From positions 1-64,000 of the forward strand of contig JAIXMR010000074.1 of the NCBI GenBank assembly GCA_025677835.1: DNA of 64,000 nt. Direction: 5' to 3'. Made by a program: the position numbers and the translations under genes. The notes beneath the pieces were generated by a model, which saw nothing but the letters and a program-made list of their open reading frames with translations, was not told the origin of the DNA and did no database searches. Shown here piece by piece: positions 37,384 through 50,661 of the stretch (its first letter is position 1; every line of letters begins with the position of its first letter). This DNA is from Sporodiniella umbellata. Lineage: Eukaryota > Mucoromycota > Mucoromycetes > Mucorales > Rhizopodaceae.

Positions 37384-38251
37384 CAGTCATTCCAATTCCA
37401 AAGGGCGGCCAATAAAAAAATCATAGTTCGGTCAAACTTTTCTCAAGTGGCGATTAAACTTTTCTCGAGTGGCGGTTTAATTTTTCATAAAGGGCAGTGC
37501 TTTTTAGAAATTTGAACCATCAATTAGTAGTGAACAGCGCTTTTATTTATTAAAAGTTTATCTCAGTAGGTTTTCGATTCAAATGCTTTTCGAATATTTT
37601 TACAGAATGCTGAACGAACACATGTAATCGATTGGGAGGGATAGAGTTACAAGCTTCAGTAAATCTTATGAACGGGTTTTTATCCTCAAACTTACTGCGT
37701 TTGGCTATATTCTTACCATTACCCAAAGCTGCTCAATTAGGTTGAGCTCTGGGGATTAGGAAGGAAGATAAATAGACTTATATTTTCTTTTGTTTATTAG
37801 TCCATCTATTTCTTTAGCTGTGTGAATAGACGCATTGTTCATGACTATGTATTGACCCTTCAACTTAGAAAGTCAGACCATACTATCCATAGTTTATCAA
37901 GAAATTTGAAATAGTGCCCAGTAATAGTGCCATTTGAAGCAGGTTTTTTTTTACTATCAGACGCTTTTCTTTTGTGGTTACTGTAGCCGATTTTGTTGCA
38001 CTTCGACCATTCCTCTTGTGGGTTTTGAAGTCCTATGGACAAAACAAACCTAGCAGAAACGTCACCTAATACCTGATTGTAGATTTGGTAGCTGCAATAG
38101 TTATTATTTCTTTCTCATATCAGCTGCCTGAAGGCTATGTTAATGCTAAAAGCAAATCCATCAACCAAAACGCAGTTTCGCAGGTAATTCATATCTGTCA
38201 TAGCTCAGTGCTCAATCCAATTTAATCGAACAACGATCTTTTTAGTATTGT
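37384..38251 (-). repeat. Left inverted arm (868 bp) of the Tc1-derived palindrome
   Basis: Reverse complement of 39020-39887. It carries the same dead transposase C-terminal half (minus strand) with the same stops and frameshift. It begins right after TA and matches the right arm up to TTTAGTATTGT, where similarity stops abruptly. Confidence 0.9.
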
Positions 38252-38869
38252 TTCAAAATATCTCTTTCCATCTATTCTTTCAGTAGTGAAGATGTATTTC
38301 GATAATTCTTTCCCTTCTAAAACATCGATTTTCAATCACCCATTTTACATTGTATTTAAATAAACCGCACTTATAATATTTATGAATACCACTTGTTTGT
38401 GAGCATTAATTTCTTGGTCAAATCCAAACAACAAAGTTCGCCATTAAACTATACAACCGCATTAGAATATTTCCCACAGCTCTGTTAAAAGTAATGATAT
38501 TTTGGCCCTTTAATTTCTTCTGAAAAAAGATGAGAACTCTTCCATTGAGCCAATTGATATTATCCACTCCACGAAATCTTCTATAGCAAAAAATCGCTCA
38601 GCTAAGAGATCTCAAATGGCTTTAAAATAGTCTCCTATCACCTCGTCCAAGTGTTGTACTAATTTATTTTAAGCCTATTCCTAAAAAATATCAACATTTA
38701 TCAGCTTGATTCAAAATTGCCTCGCAAAAAATATATTATATCAAAAATATGTCATCCAAAACATAGTACAAACAACTGTAGTTGTCGATAGGTTTTATTT
38801 TCTCAATAGTGGTTTTCGTTTTCACAAAGAACGGTTTTACTTTTAAAAAATGAGTAGTCGGTTTTATTA

Positions 38870-39740
38870 TGAAGATGAACAAGGAAGCACGATGAATTTA
38901 TGGGGTCGATTCTCTCACTCATTGGTTTCAGGCTTGAGTGTAAAGAGTACCGTTTATAACCTTTCGAAGACTGACTGCAATCTTTCGCTTAAGAGCCACA
39001 ACTCGACCAGTCACTAGAGACAATACTAAAAAGATCGTTGTTCGATTAAATTGGATTGAGCACTGAGCTATGACAGATATGAATTACCTGCGAAACTGCG
39101 TTTTGGTTGATGGATTTGCTTTTAGCATTAACATAGCCTTCAGGCAGCTGATATGAGAAAGAAATAATAACTATTGCAGCTACCAAATCTACAATCAGGT
39201 ATTAGGTGACGTTTCTGCTAGGTTTGTTTTGTCCATAGGACTTCAAAACCCACAAGAGGAATGGTCGAAGTGCAACAAAATCGGCTACAGTAACCACAAA
39301 AGAAAAGCGTCTGATAGTAAAAAAAAACCTGCTTCAAATGGCACTATTACTGGGCACTATTTCAAATTTCTTGATAAACTATGGATAGTATGGTCTGACT
39401 TTCTAAGTTGAAGGGTCAATACATAGTCATGAACAATGCGTCTATTCACACAGCTAAAGAAATAGATGGACTAATAAACAAAAGAAAATATAAGTCTATT
39501 TATCTTCCTTCCTAATCCCCAGAGCTCAACCTAATTGAGCAGCTTTGGGTAATGGTAAGAATATAGCCAAACGCAGTAAGTTTGAGGATAAAAACCCGTT
39601 CATAAGATTTACTGAAGCTTGTAACTCTATCCCTCCCAATCGATTACATGTGTTCGTTCAGCATTCTGTAAAAATATTCGAAAAGCATTTGAATCGAAAA
39701 CCTACTGAGATAAACTTTTAATAAATAAAAGCGCTGTTCA
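38870..39740 (+). pseudogene. Dead Tc1/mariner transposase (plus copy)
   Basis: The N-terminal part in the spacer reads GLSVKSTVYNLSKTDCNLSL (helix-turn-helix region style). The first acidic block is NCVLVDGFAFSINI, where VDE would be expected. The segment with SNGTITGHYFKFLDKLW is followed by a frameshift near 39408 and a stop. The second block reads GQYIVMNNASIHTA, with Asn replacing the catalytic Asp. The third block is LPS-stop-SPELNLIEQLW, with Glu retained. Multiple stops, a frameshift and catalytic substitutions mean no active enzyme. Confidence 0.8.
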
Positions 39741-39887
39741 CTACTAATTGATGGTTCAAATTTCTAAAAAGCACTGCCCTTTATGAAAAATTAAACCGCC
39801 ACTCGAGAAAAGTTTAATCGCCACTTGAGAAAAGTTTGACCGAACTATGATTTTTTTATTGGCCGCCCTTTGGAATTGGAATGACTG
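39020..39887 (+). repeat. Right inverted arm (868 bp) of the Tc1-derived palindrome
   Basis: Reverse complement of 37384-38251, ending at CTG before the flanking TA. It contains the C-terminal half of the plus-strand transposase relic and its 3' non-coding tail, with the sequence motifs CCGCCACTCGAGAAAAG and CGCCACTTGAGAAAAG near the end (a subterminal direct repeat). Confidence 0.9.
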
Positions 39888-41393
39888 TACACCCTTTATC
39901 ATTGCACTCAAGAAAGTTTGTATCACTAGTAAAAGTCATAAAAGGCTAATTGATTGGGAGGTATAGATTAGGGTAGTTCTCTCTATGTTTAATACTCTGC
40001 TATGTTCGTTCTCATTGTGAGCCAAAAATATGAAATTGTTGGCGCTGCCAAAAATTGAAAGTAAGACTCTTTTTTCACAAAACAAACCGAAAGTAAAAAA
40101 GAATAGCTTTTTTTGTGAAAAAAAGCAATGTTTTATTGGAATAAGGCAAGCAATGTTAAGGTCATTAATTGAGTAGTTATCGGCGCCTTGTTGATTACTC
40201 TGTTGTTTTAAATATTTCCAAGTAAGCTCTCACGCCATTAAATAAATTACTTCTCGTATGTCTTTTTATAAAGTATTCTTCCAAAAGGTTCTGCGGCTTG
40301 TTGCAACTGGTTTCTCTTTTATTTTGAAAGTAAAACTGAGAAAATTTTTTTTTCTCAGCGCTTTGAACCCGTGTAAAATACGACATAGAACGTCACCTGT
40401 CAATAGCAAAAAAAGAGTATCTAGGGGTATAACGGTCTATGTAGTTCTATGGTACCTGAACAGTACAAATAAGGACTGCTCTATAAGTACCGTTTCCAGA
40501 GTCCCCAAAGCAGTGGGTCTGAGGTCCTTTTTTTTTTTTCGTGATTACAAATCGGTTTCCTTCAGTGTCTTTATTTAATAGCGTTCCACCTTGCAGCCAG
40601 TACTTTAATTCATCACCCGAAATAAATCGTTGTGCTATAAAGCTTTAGTACTCTCCTCAAATGCTTTTTGGCGTACAAGCAATTTGTAAATGGAAAGTTG
40701 TGTAATTTTTGACTAAAAAGCTCAAAGCTATTTTGATCTGCTTTTTTAGTACTCGAGCCGATCATTGGACTCTGTTACTCTGTCATACACTCATATTTCC
40801 GTATTTAGACAAAGAGTTCTAGCTACGTCTGATCTTTTGGGATAATACAACAGGCGCTCGTAATAAAAACGATTCTTTGAAAGCAAAAAGTAAAACACCA
40901 AGGAGAAGAAAAAACCTTCTTGTATAATTAATATACAGTAATTATGATACTCTTGAAGGGTTGGTGTTTTGTGTAACATGTCAACCTTCTTCCTAGCAAT
41001 CGTTATGAACTGCCGTCGTTTATTACCATTGTAGCGATGCTGTAGACATCGTTAAATATTTGAGCACATCAAGTAATTATTGGCTATGTCTGACGTGAGC
41101 CAAAGCTGCGAAAAAATGCTCATAAACAAAGCCAATGACTTTCCCTCTCTAACTATTCTCAATGATCCGTGCAAGCTGTGTCCTACTTGTTCGGCGAAAG
41201 CCAGAATAAGGTAAAAAAAAATTTGTACATCCTTGAACACAGCTTATTTCTTCCTTGAGTCTGCTCCCCCATATCCCCTTTTTTCTTCCTTTTTTTGATT
41301 TTTTTTCGGGTTTTCTTTTTTCTTTCTTTTAAAGTATACTTTCTTTCCTTTTTCTCTCCTTAACTACCGCCATATATATAACACCACTTTTTT
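39888..41393. other. 1.5-kb intergenic region upstream of the neurofibromin gene
   Basis: No gene is supported. An imperfect inverted repeat around 40067-40126 (CTTTTTTCACAAAA ... TTTTTGTGAAAAAAAG) is visible. A CT/T-rich block at 41270-41360 directly precedes the neurofibromin ATG and probably marks its promoter and leader. Confidence 0.45.
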
Positions 41394-44300
41394 ATGGGGA
41401 CGAGTGCACAACTAATTAGCAATCTCGTTCATCGAGTAGCCATTCGAGTAATTCGGTTTAAAGTTTTTTTGAAAAACCAAGAAAATCCATTAAGTGTTCT
41501 AATTTTAGTTACCTTATCAAAGTGGACAGTCAATTGAGCTAGTAGAACAAGATCCTACAGTGAAACAAACTGGTAAGTGGGTTAATGTAATTAATTTTTG
41601 AAACATAACCTTTTTCGTCTATTTTTTTTCCTATTAGTTGCAGCACTTATCGAAGTATCAAAATATAGATTGTCTGCTGTGGCAAATACGCTATGTTATG
41701 TTTTAGAAGGTGTATCGAAGGTATATTTAAAAGAAAAAACGGTTTTGACATATTCGTTTTTTTAAGAAGTTTAAAACATTAGACGCACCAAATATACGAA
41801 AGAAATGTCCCTATAAATACCATGCAGTCAAAGCTTTTTGTACTCCGTTTATTGTCTGCATGTATGCAACACCATTATCAACACTGTTATGAACAAGAGA
41901 GAAAAAAATGCCCTGAGTTGTCCTCAAATGAAGTCATCATTCAGTTACAGCCATTAGACGCGCAACTAGTCGCATTTATACTTGTGCTTATGAGTCGATA
42001 CATAACCCAGTATCACCTAATTGAAGAAACAGATTCAGAGATTATACCGCAACAAATATATGACTATGATCAGACAAAATACACCTATGAACAAATCAAA
42101 CTCAGTTTAATTACAGAAATATACAAGTCATCTTCTAAGATTCTTCAATATGTCAGTTCTAGTAACTGGGACGCATGCTACACAAAAATAAAACGAGCTG
42201 CCGTTACACTTGGTTCTTTCACCAAAAATCTAGACGAAATACCTCCCGAGATACGAATGCTGGAATGTACTCGCCTAAATAGACAGAGACTAGAAACTGT
42301 ATTCAAAGGTAGGCTGCATTTCTTTATTTCCATATGCCTTTATTCACCAACAAAATTATAGAGCTTACACCCTACTATTCGAATATGAAGTTGCCGGCCA
42401 AATTATTATTCTCGAGGTTAATGAAAAAGGCCATTTGGAAGTGGATAGAATGCTGTCCTAGTGAGTTTGCCGAAGTGTTTACGGCTTCACAGCCGATAGC
42501 GGAATCTGAATTACTATTCGACGTGTGTAACTTGACAGCTGACAGCTCTAAAAAGAGAGCAATTCTTTGGCCACTTCAGACTATCATTCTTATTCTTTCT
42601 ACCCAATCGCTACAAAAAGCCTGTACTAATCAATCTTCCGAAAAATGCTACAACTTTCTGAGCTTGCTCAAGAAATCGCTACAAACTACATCTAGTATTG
42701 ACTTGATTGTTGTGTGCTATGTAGACATTTGCAAAGCGGCAACTTACGTTCCGCCACACGAAGAATCGGCTTTAAGGATGATGGCCAAGGAAGTCGAAAA
42801 AGACTTGAGAAACAAAATTTGGGACTTTACAAAACTAGCAAATGCAGAATCGTCTATGAGTACACTCGGCTATACCATTGATCAAAAAGCACTGGCTACA
42901 GACTTTTTGTTGTCTCGTATCCGTCTTGATAAAAAAGATGCTATTAATTCGCTCGTTCCATCTTGTATACATATAAATTCACCAATTACACTAAAGCTGG
43001 CCTTAGTTAGGTCTTGCCTGGCTATTTTATTGGAAGAAAATCATCTGCCCTGGAATCCAACACTGGAGTCTCTGTATGACGGGCTCTGTAAACCTCTTCG
43101 AGAACTGCTACTCCAAACAATTCAAATAGAGACAGATACTAAGAAAAAAGATACACACATAAACAACCATACGAGTAGGGTAGAACTACTGGTAGATATC
43201 CTACGACTATATCGAGAAGATCCATTTTTCGCTATTCTCGGAGAAGGCAATCGTGTGGAAGAAAACGGACGGTTAATGAGCGGTTTAGCCTCTTTGTTAA
43301 CATATTCAGTTCAGGTGGTTCGCCAGGCTGCAGCAGAGCTGCTAGTTAAACTACATCGTATAGAACATGCTTCTCACTGGACACAAAATCCAAATGATAT
43401 GCGCGAGTTTTGGAAAGTAAGCTCTCCCGCTATTATTGTCATATCTCAGTCTATGATGGATACTGCTTTGAACGGAAAGATGCAAAAATTCATGCTTGAT
43501 ACTATGATCAAACTGTTAAAAACAAGAACCGCTTTTTTGAAGCAAAAACAGGTAACCGAAAAAAAAAGAAAACAAAAAAAGATTGTTTGGTCTCTCTTAC
43601 TGATGTTAATTCTATAGAACATGTTGACTCGTGAGTCTGTTAATACAAAAGAAGCAGTCCAAGCTTCCATATCACTTGAAATTGCCCTGCTTGTCTTTTT
43701 GAGCTCAGCTCATAAAGATGTATGCGATGAGTCCTCTGTGTGCATCAAGGCACTATGTCAAGAGTCCAAAACTGTAGATATTTGGGACGAAGGAATGAAT
43801 AGCATCACGCTTACCGCTAACTTGGAAGTATATGAGATATTATCAGCAGACAACTACCAATTTATTGGGCGAAAAGCTCAACAAAAAAAATTCAGAAAAT
43901 GCCTTCAGTCTTTGCTTCACCATACACCTAGCTGCTTTGCTGCATGGGAAGAAGTTTATAAAAGATGGAGACTACTCACACCGTTAGTGAACAAACAAGA
44001 AGAAAATGAGGAAACCACTATTGAAGGTATTTTTTTTTGTCTGTTTTCAACTGGAACACTTATTAAAGCCTCAAACTAGCCAACATAAGTAACAAAAAGC
44101 TTTTGCTTGTTGGTAAACCTGACAGGACAAAGACCAGCAATGTTCCTTCGCCTACTATCAGCAGGCCGCAACAGAATGTAGAAAACTATGAAGAAAAATC
44201 TCTAGAATGGCAAAACTTTACTGGATTTTTGGCCGCTTTGGGGGGTTGCTGCTTAACAAGAGACAGAGAAATGGAAGAGGTTATCAGTTTCTCTTCAGAA

Positions 44301-47300
44301 AATTCCAGACAAACAGCAAACCAACCTATAGTTATGGTGGATGGCTTTGTTGCTGAAATGACAGATATGTTAGTCTCCGACAATGTATATATTCGAGAAG
44401 GCATAAAGGATATACTGGGTATCGATTTGTCTTCAGATCTCTTTGCAGTTTTATTTCGCCATTTAGAAAATCATATGAGCAAATGCTTTGATTCCAATGG
44501 AAAGGCTGTCCGCAATCCTGAAAACAAACTGTTTGTAGAGCAATCGGTCTTAGTTTTGAAGCTCATTTTGGATCGACTCAACAACCCTGGTGACTGCTTG
44601 TTGAATATTGACTTCAGTACCTTAATACATCAGTTTATTGGCTATCTTGACGGTGTACCTAACACTCTAATCACCCTTCGCATAAAAATCAAGATGTGTA
44701 TGCTAGTAGAATCGCTTATGCAAAAAAAGGAACGTATTATTATTCAAGAAGGTGTCGCATTGCGCAATAGAATCTTGGAAATTCTTGTAGAATGGACTAG
44801 CGACGTGACTATGGTAAAAGGTCCAACTGAAAGTCATGTAACTTATTATTTCTAATTTTATTAGAGCCGTAAATCCACTGAAGGAGGACCACAAATGGAA
44901 AGACTTCAGCAAGATCTTGATTATGCATGCATAAAGGCTATTGTTAAAGTTCTCCATGAACTTCCCCTTCAACCACTCGATACTATCAGAGCATACGATA
45001 CAGCCACTATCAACAATAGACTATTTCTCAAGTATTTTAACCTTTTCAGATCACTTCTGGACAGATACAAGCGAACAGAAAGGGATTTTGCATCTCATAG
45101 ATTGAACTCAGAAAACAAAGACTTGTCATTTAAACCGTCATCTGATTCTTACCAGCATATAACCATGATGAAAGAGTTGACCATTCTTGCTATGTCTCAT
45201 TTATTGAGTGCGAACGTAGAAACTGGTTTGAAATATTCGCTTTCTATGGGCTATGACGACGACGAGAAAACTCGTACATCTTTTATGCAGGTGCTAACTA
45301 ATATCCTTGAGCATGGTACTGAATTTGATATGTTGGCTGAAGGTGTAACGACTGAAAGATACGAGAAATTAGTTGATGTGAGTGTGTATATATGTATATA
45401 TATACTGAGTTTTTTTTTAGATGCTTGTAGGCGCCAACAAGGAAGTGGTACTAGCGCTATGCGATGTGTGTCCTTCATCTGATATTTCCGACCTTGCCGA
45501 AGCACTTTTGATTTGTTTTGAATCCCGACATAAAACGCCAATGCTCTTTAAAGCTATAGTTGACCGAGAGGTTGCTCAAACAGGTAAAGAGGTTGGACAC
45601 AATACGAAACTGTTGTGCTGATAGTTGACCCTAGAACAAGAAGCAACATTATTTAGAGGAACAACTATGGCAACACGTATATTGTCTCTTTGTGCGAAGC
45701 TTACATGTATGGATTATATCCGTGTCATACTTACGCCTGTCTTTGAGTATATCAACTCCTTGCCATATGAAAAATTGACTTGGGAGCTCGATCCACAGAA
45801 AGCGCGCCCGAATGAGGATGTTTCAAAGAATATGCAAAACGTTATTCATGTTACTGAAGTTATACTAAATGCGATACTCCCAACCGCCAATAGTGTTCCC
45901 TTGTAAGGAATTTATACTTGTATATATGTAAATGTATTTGTCTAACATAAACTTTCTTCTCAGAATATTTCGTCAAGAGCTAGACGTTATTTGCAGGTCT
46001 GTTAGTGCACGCTTCCCCGAGTCAAAATATACCGCGGTTGGCAGTTTTGTGTTTTTGCGTTTGTTTGGTCCGGTCATAGTATCCCCAGAAAATGCCGGAT
46101 TTGGTAAAACTGCTGTACCAAAAGATAACAACGTTAGAAAAATTTTACTTCAAGCAGCCAGAATAATCCAAAATTTGTCTTCGAATGTTATTTTTGGAGC
46201 AATGGAAACACACATGATCAGACTGAATGAGTTTCTAACCAAAAACGCTTACAACGTTATGGCATTCTTGAGGCAAATATCTACTATTCCCTCCAATACA
46301 CCGCCTGCGGCAATCAAAGATACAAGAATGGACCAAACTGGTTATATTCGCCTTCATAAATACCTATCAAGTAATTTAGAGCGTGTATCTAAAGAGTTAA
46401 CCGTCAAACATATGACAAAGAGATCAAATGCAGAAAAGGCGCTTCGTTGCAAAAAAACACTTGACGATTTTTCTACTATTTTAGCGCAGTTGGGACGACC
46501 TTCGGAAATGCCCAATGTAGACCTACTGTTTAAAAAGCCTGGAAACACAATGGTCGGAAACCAACATTACGCCGAGTTTATGCGAAAAAATGCACACCGC
46601 GATTTATCTACAATGAGTGCTGCCAATATGTTTTATTTAGGTGGCAAGTCAAAAGCAGGGAGACCGGTTTTTTATGTATCTGTAAGCTCTATCAAAGTAG
46701 ATATGGACTTTGAGCTTTATATCTACTATGCACTAAAGGTATTTTTTTGAAAAAAATTTTTTTTTGTTAACTCATGGTAAATTAGGTCATGGAGCCTTAC
46801 TTGAATAGTCCATTTGAATTTTTAATAGATTATACAGAGTTCACATCAACCAATTTAGTGCCAAACTTTTGGATTGGTCAGTTTTTTCAGCTGATTGGTC
46901 GTGAAGTGGAGACCTACTTGGTCGAAGTACACTTGTACAACCCCAACACGTACCTACAATACTACCTTACTACACTTCCTAGCTATTTCTCTGACAGGAT
47001 AATCAAGGGAGCTAAAGTGTACTCAAGCTTGGTCGAAATATCACAAAACATAGCTATTTCGGAGCTGCGTTTGCCAAAATCAACCCGTAAGCTTCCCATT
47101 GTTAAACTTTAGCCATACTTATAAAATTGGTAGTTGATTTGGAAAGAGAATCTTGTGTGACAATACACCCAGTAATAAAAGCAATCAATTCAAAGTCTTC
47201 AGTACAGGTTACTATGAAGATTGGCTCTGAAGAAATTCAATTGATAACGGTACGAATGGATAATCGTTGATTTTGGGGAGGGGGAAACTAATCAATTTTT

Positions 47301-50031
47301 AAAACAGTCAAAAAAACAAAAGCTTTACGATAACGTTTACGCCATTATCAAAGATGTCTATCATATTTCCGATTTTGAGGAGGTTGCTTCTCATTCACCG
47401 GGAAAAAGCGAAAGCGGAAAAGACATAAATATCAGATATGACAGAGGAAAATCAACCATGCTGCTTTCTTCCTCTCAAAGAGATTCAATCGTTGTCGTAA
47501 GTAATGATTTTTTAAAAATTGTTTGATCTCAAATTTATTGATTTTTACAACTAGCAACTCCGTCGAACCAGGCAACGTTACGAAGCGTCCAAACCAAGCA
47601 ATATAAACGACCGCACCATTCGACCCAATGATGTTCCCGGACGGTTGTTAAATATGGCTCTTTTGAATATGGGAAGCGCTGATCACAGTCTTCGTCTGGC
47701 TGCATATAGTCTGCTTTATTCGATAAGCCTTTCATTCAAATTCAACATAGGAAACCGATTATTAAACGCAAAAGGTAAATACTAGAAGGAGTTGGTATTG
47801 ATCGGATGGTTTTTTCTTAAAAAACTTTTTGAATCCTTAGATCTTTGTATACCTGTCAATAGTACCAGTTTTGTTGTCTCTATCAGTAACGATTTGGCAC
47901 AAACTGAACCTCATTTGACACTTGAGTTTTTGAATGAAGCTATTGTTAGCTTGGCAAAATTAGGTGAGCCTAAGCAGAAGTTTTGTTTGGAGTACATTGT
48001 ACCTTGGCTTCAGAACCTGGGTGATTTCTCAAAAAGCAGCCACAACGATCACCTTTCTAATGCGGCTAAAACAAAAGAGGTGATTGCGATGTTGGTGGGA
48101 GTGACAATAAAGAACACAAGGCTTTATAAGCACATGCAGGCCAAAGTATGGAAAACTCTAGCTGATACCAACGAAGTAACTGACATAGTTCTCGACTGCT
48201 TTATTCAAGAATCTGTCAAAAGCGGTGCTGGGTCTGTTCAAGCAGAGTTGATTACAGATACCCTAGTAACAATGTCCAGCGTATTAATTCGAGGCAAGGT
48301 TATTAGCCGCATGAGACGACTAATTGAAGGAACATCATCACAACCGTGTAGGCAACTTGCGGACCATAGCTCTTGGAAAGAAATTGCCATAGTTCTTCGA
48401 TTCATTTTGATGCTTTCGTTCAATAATGCAGGTTCTATTGTTACCCATGTACCTGAAATATACCACATTGTCTCTATTTTGGTAGTGACTGGCCCTACCT
48501 TTATAAGATCTTCAGTACATGAGCTTGTCGTAAATACTATCCATGCTATGTGTACAATAAATTCCCACCTGCCTGAAGAAAACATCAAGAAGCTGAAGTA
48601 CGTTTTAAGTGATGTATGCGACAGCAAAAATAGAGTCCTTTTTGGTCTTACAAAGCAAACGGCCAATGCTTTTACTATCACAAAAGACACAACAACAGAC
48701 TACGCTGATTCAATCAATCTCGCTTCTTTACAAAACATCATTAGATTACTAATGGATACTCTGAACTACGGCGCTGCAACTCAAGATATTGCAAACATTT
48801 GGAGAGCAAGATGGATGAGCTTGGCTGCAAGCACTGCATTTTATTTCAATCCGGCTGTTCAACCACGTGCATTTGTCGTTTTAGGCTGCCTTTCCCAAGA
48901 TGAAGTGGACGACGATCTTCTGTATCAAATACTTGTTGCTCTTAAAGGTGCCTTGTCAATATTCACAGAGGCTGAACCGAATCTTATCATAAGTATAATG
49001 ATGTGCCTAGCCAACATGATTGACAATCTCGCTAAGGGTTCTCGTTATCTCCTACATGCATTTTGGTTGACTGTTGGATTAGCGCAAATCGGTCACCCTT
49101 CCATATTCCAGCCTGCTGTGGAGCTCTTACATGCAGTACTTCGTGCTCTTGATTCTAGGAAGATGTTTGCGCTTCAATCAATTGAAGAGGTTCTACTAGA
49201 ATCCAGAGTTGGCATTGAATTGTTTGCTCTTGAGTTGGATAGAGTTTGCGGTGTCAACTTCAGCCAGTACTTCTCTTTTTCAGTAGCAGCTATCTTACTC
49301 AAAGGGTTTAAACAATATCAAACAAAAGACTCTGTATACCAATGTCTCTGTGCTTTCCTCGAAATTGACTCCAAACGAACTGGTCAACATGGATTTGTGG
49401 AATCGCGGTGTCTTGGCTATTTAGCAGGTCTACTTCCTTTTGCTGCCAAAGAGAATGTTCTTAGAGAGTTGCTTCATATAGCTGGATTTAATGAACTAGA
49501 TATAGACAATATTGATTTAGGAATGTCAGATGCTGGTTTATTTGACTTTTTAGAAATTCCTGATAACAGTACTGCCCTCCTTTTGGTATCTTTACTTGTT
49601 GCTCTGTTGAACTCTTCTGAAACAGAAAGCGACAAGCTCTTCCTGTACAATTTACTAGCAGATGCTGCAAACTCCGTGCAGGATGTTTTTGCTCTTGTGT
49701 AAATATTTATCATACGGTTTGTTCTAAAGCTAATCCTCCCTTTTTTTTTTTTGCCATTAGCTATGAATCTTTGCTTCCTAAAATGAACCAAGTAATCCTT
49801 AGTAGCCAAAACTATGAAATTATTGAGGCAGTGAAAAGTATTCTGTTGACAGCTTGCTCTGAGAAAGCTTTTACCAGTGAGACAGCCCGAATGCAAACGC
49901 AAAAATTAGGACTTGAAAGTCTGAAGTTCCTTGCTCTTGCTGATCCAACCTTTGGAGCAGTAAAAACAAATGTAATTACAAATGCCAAGCTCGTGAGCGG
50001 TCTACTTCAAGCTATCACTGACCAAGAATAA
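41394..50031 (+). CDS. ira1: Neurofibromin / Ira-type Ras GTPase-activating protein (17 exons, 2577 aa)
   Basis: Exons are 41394-41447, 41509-41572, 41638-41720, 41783-42308, 42362-43551, 43618-44026, 44080-44813, 44865-45377, 45421-45583, 45635-45902, 45964-46738, 46786-47086, 47134-47249, 47308-47496, 47555-47774, 47841-49698 and 49761-50031; all phases agree. A long helical N-terminus precedes a RasGAP domain at about residues 1190-1480, with the arginine finger in TLFRGTTMAT (about Arg1253) and the FLR helix FVFLRLFGPVIVSPE. Next comes a Sec14/CRAL-TRIO-PH-like module (about 1500-1750; GRPVFYVSVSS) and a HEAT-like C-terminal region. Size is close to human NF1 (about 2800 aa). It stimulates Ras-GTP hydrolysis and so lowers cAMP/PKA or MAPK signalling. 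No lesion was found. The exon 4, 7 and 10 acceptors were chosen by phase and similarity. Confidence 0.93.
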
Positions 50032-50661
50032 AAAAAATCTGCATACATACATTAATACATAAAGCAATAAATAGTGCACAGATATTTTAATCATCTATCA
50101 TTGTAAAATTTTGTGGCAAAAACAAAAATTAAAACAATTATAAAAGCAAATAAATGTGTTGATTTGTGTACGTTTATTGTAGTTTATAGGGTCCGTATGA
50201 AAATATTAAAATTTTGTACCTCAAGCTCAGGGCAGTAAAAAAAAAGGAGAGCACAGATAAACCGAGAGGGTGGTACGTCAACCCATTTGATTGAAAAATA
50301 TAGCCACCAACATCAAAGAAAAAAAAACGTCATATACAAACCTGATTTCTGAGCTACTGTTTGGCTCCTTCACAGTAAAAGCTGCGCGGAAGTTGGTGGC
50401 TATTGCTAAAGAGATATGTGTACGAAAAGAAGAAAACACATCGCGACGCATGAATTACCATGATCCGCTCTTAAGGGTATGATCTCAGCCAATATAAATT
50501 GGCACCCCTCGGTTGCTCTTTTCATATACAACGTTAGTCTATAATGTACCTGACGCATGATTCTCTATAGGTGTTCATAATCTATAGCTGGAATCCACCA
50601 AAGAGAACCATACGCAACACGATACTTCCTATTTATTTCTTCTCCTTTCCTTAGGCCAGCT
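50032..50661. other. Convergent spacer after the neurofibromin gene
   Basis: 630 bp between two convergent genes. It contains a 12-bp inverted repeat, ATAGCCACCAAC near 50300 and GTTGGTGGCTAT near 50392, enclosing about 80 nt. The open frame here has no family resemblance. Confidence 0.45.

Larger units (their letters stand above)
37384..39887. mobile_element. Palindromic Tc1/mariner-derived element with 868-bp inverted arms
   Basis: The ends are CAGTCATTCCAATTCC and its exact inverse, each flanked by TA (37382-37383 and 39888-39889), the target duplication of Tc1/mariner elements. The arms 37384-38251 and 39020-39887 are reverse complements wherever I compared them, including identical 60-codon frames. 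The spacer is 768 bp. The right arm plus about 150 bp of spacer encodes, on the plus strand, the remains of a transposase running outward. The left arm repeats only its 3' part in inverse orientation. Confidence 0.88.

Noticed and set aside
39890..40010. Possible third copy of the palindrome's transposase end (GATTGGGAGGTATAGA resembles the arm)
   Set aside because: Similarity is confined to one short stretch and could be chance.
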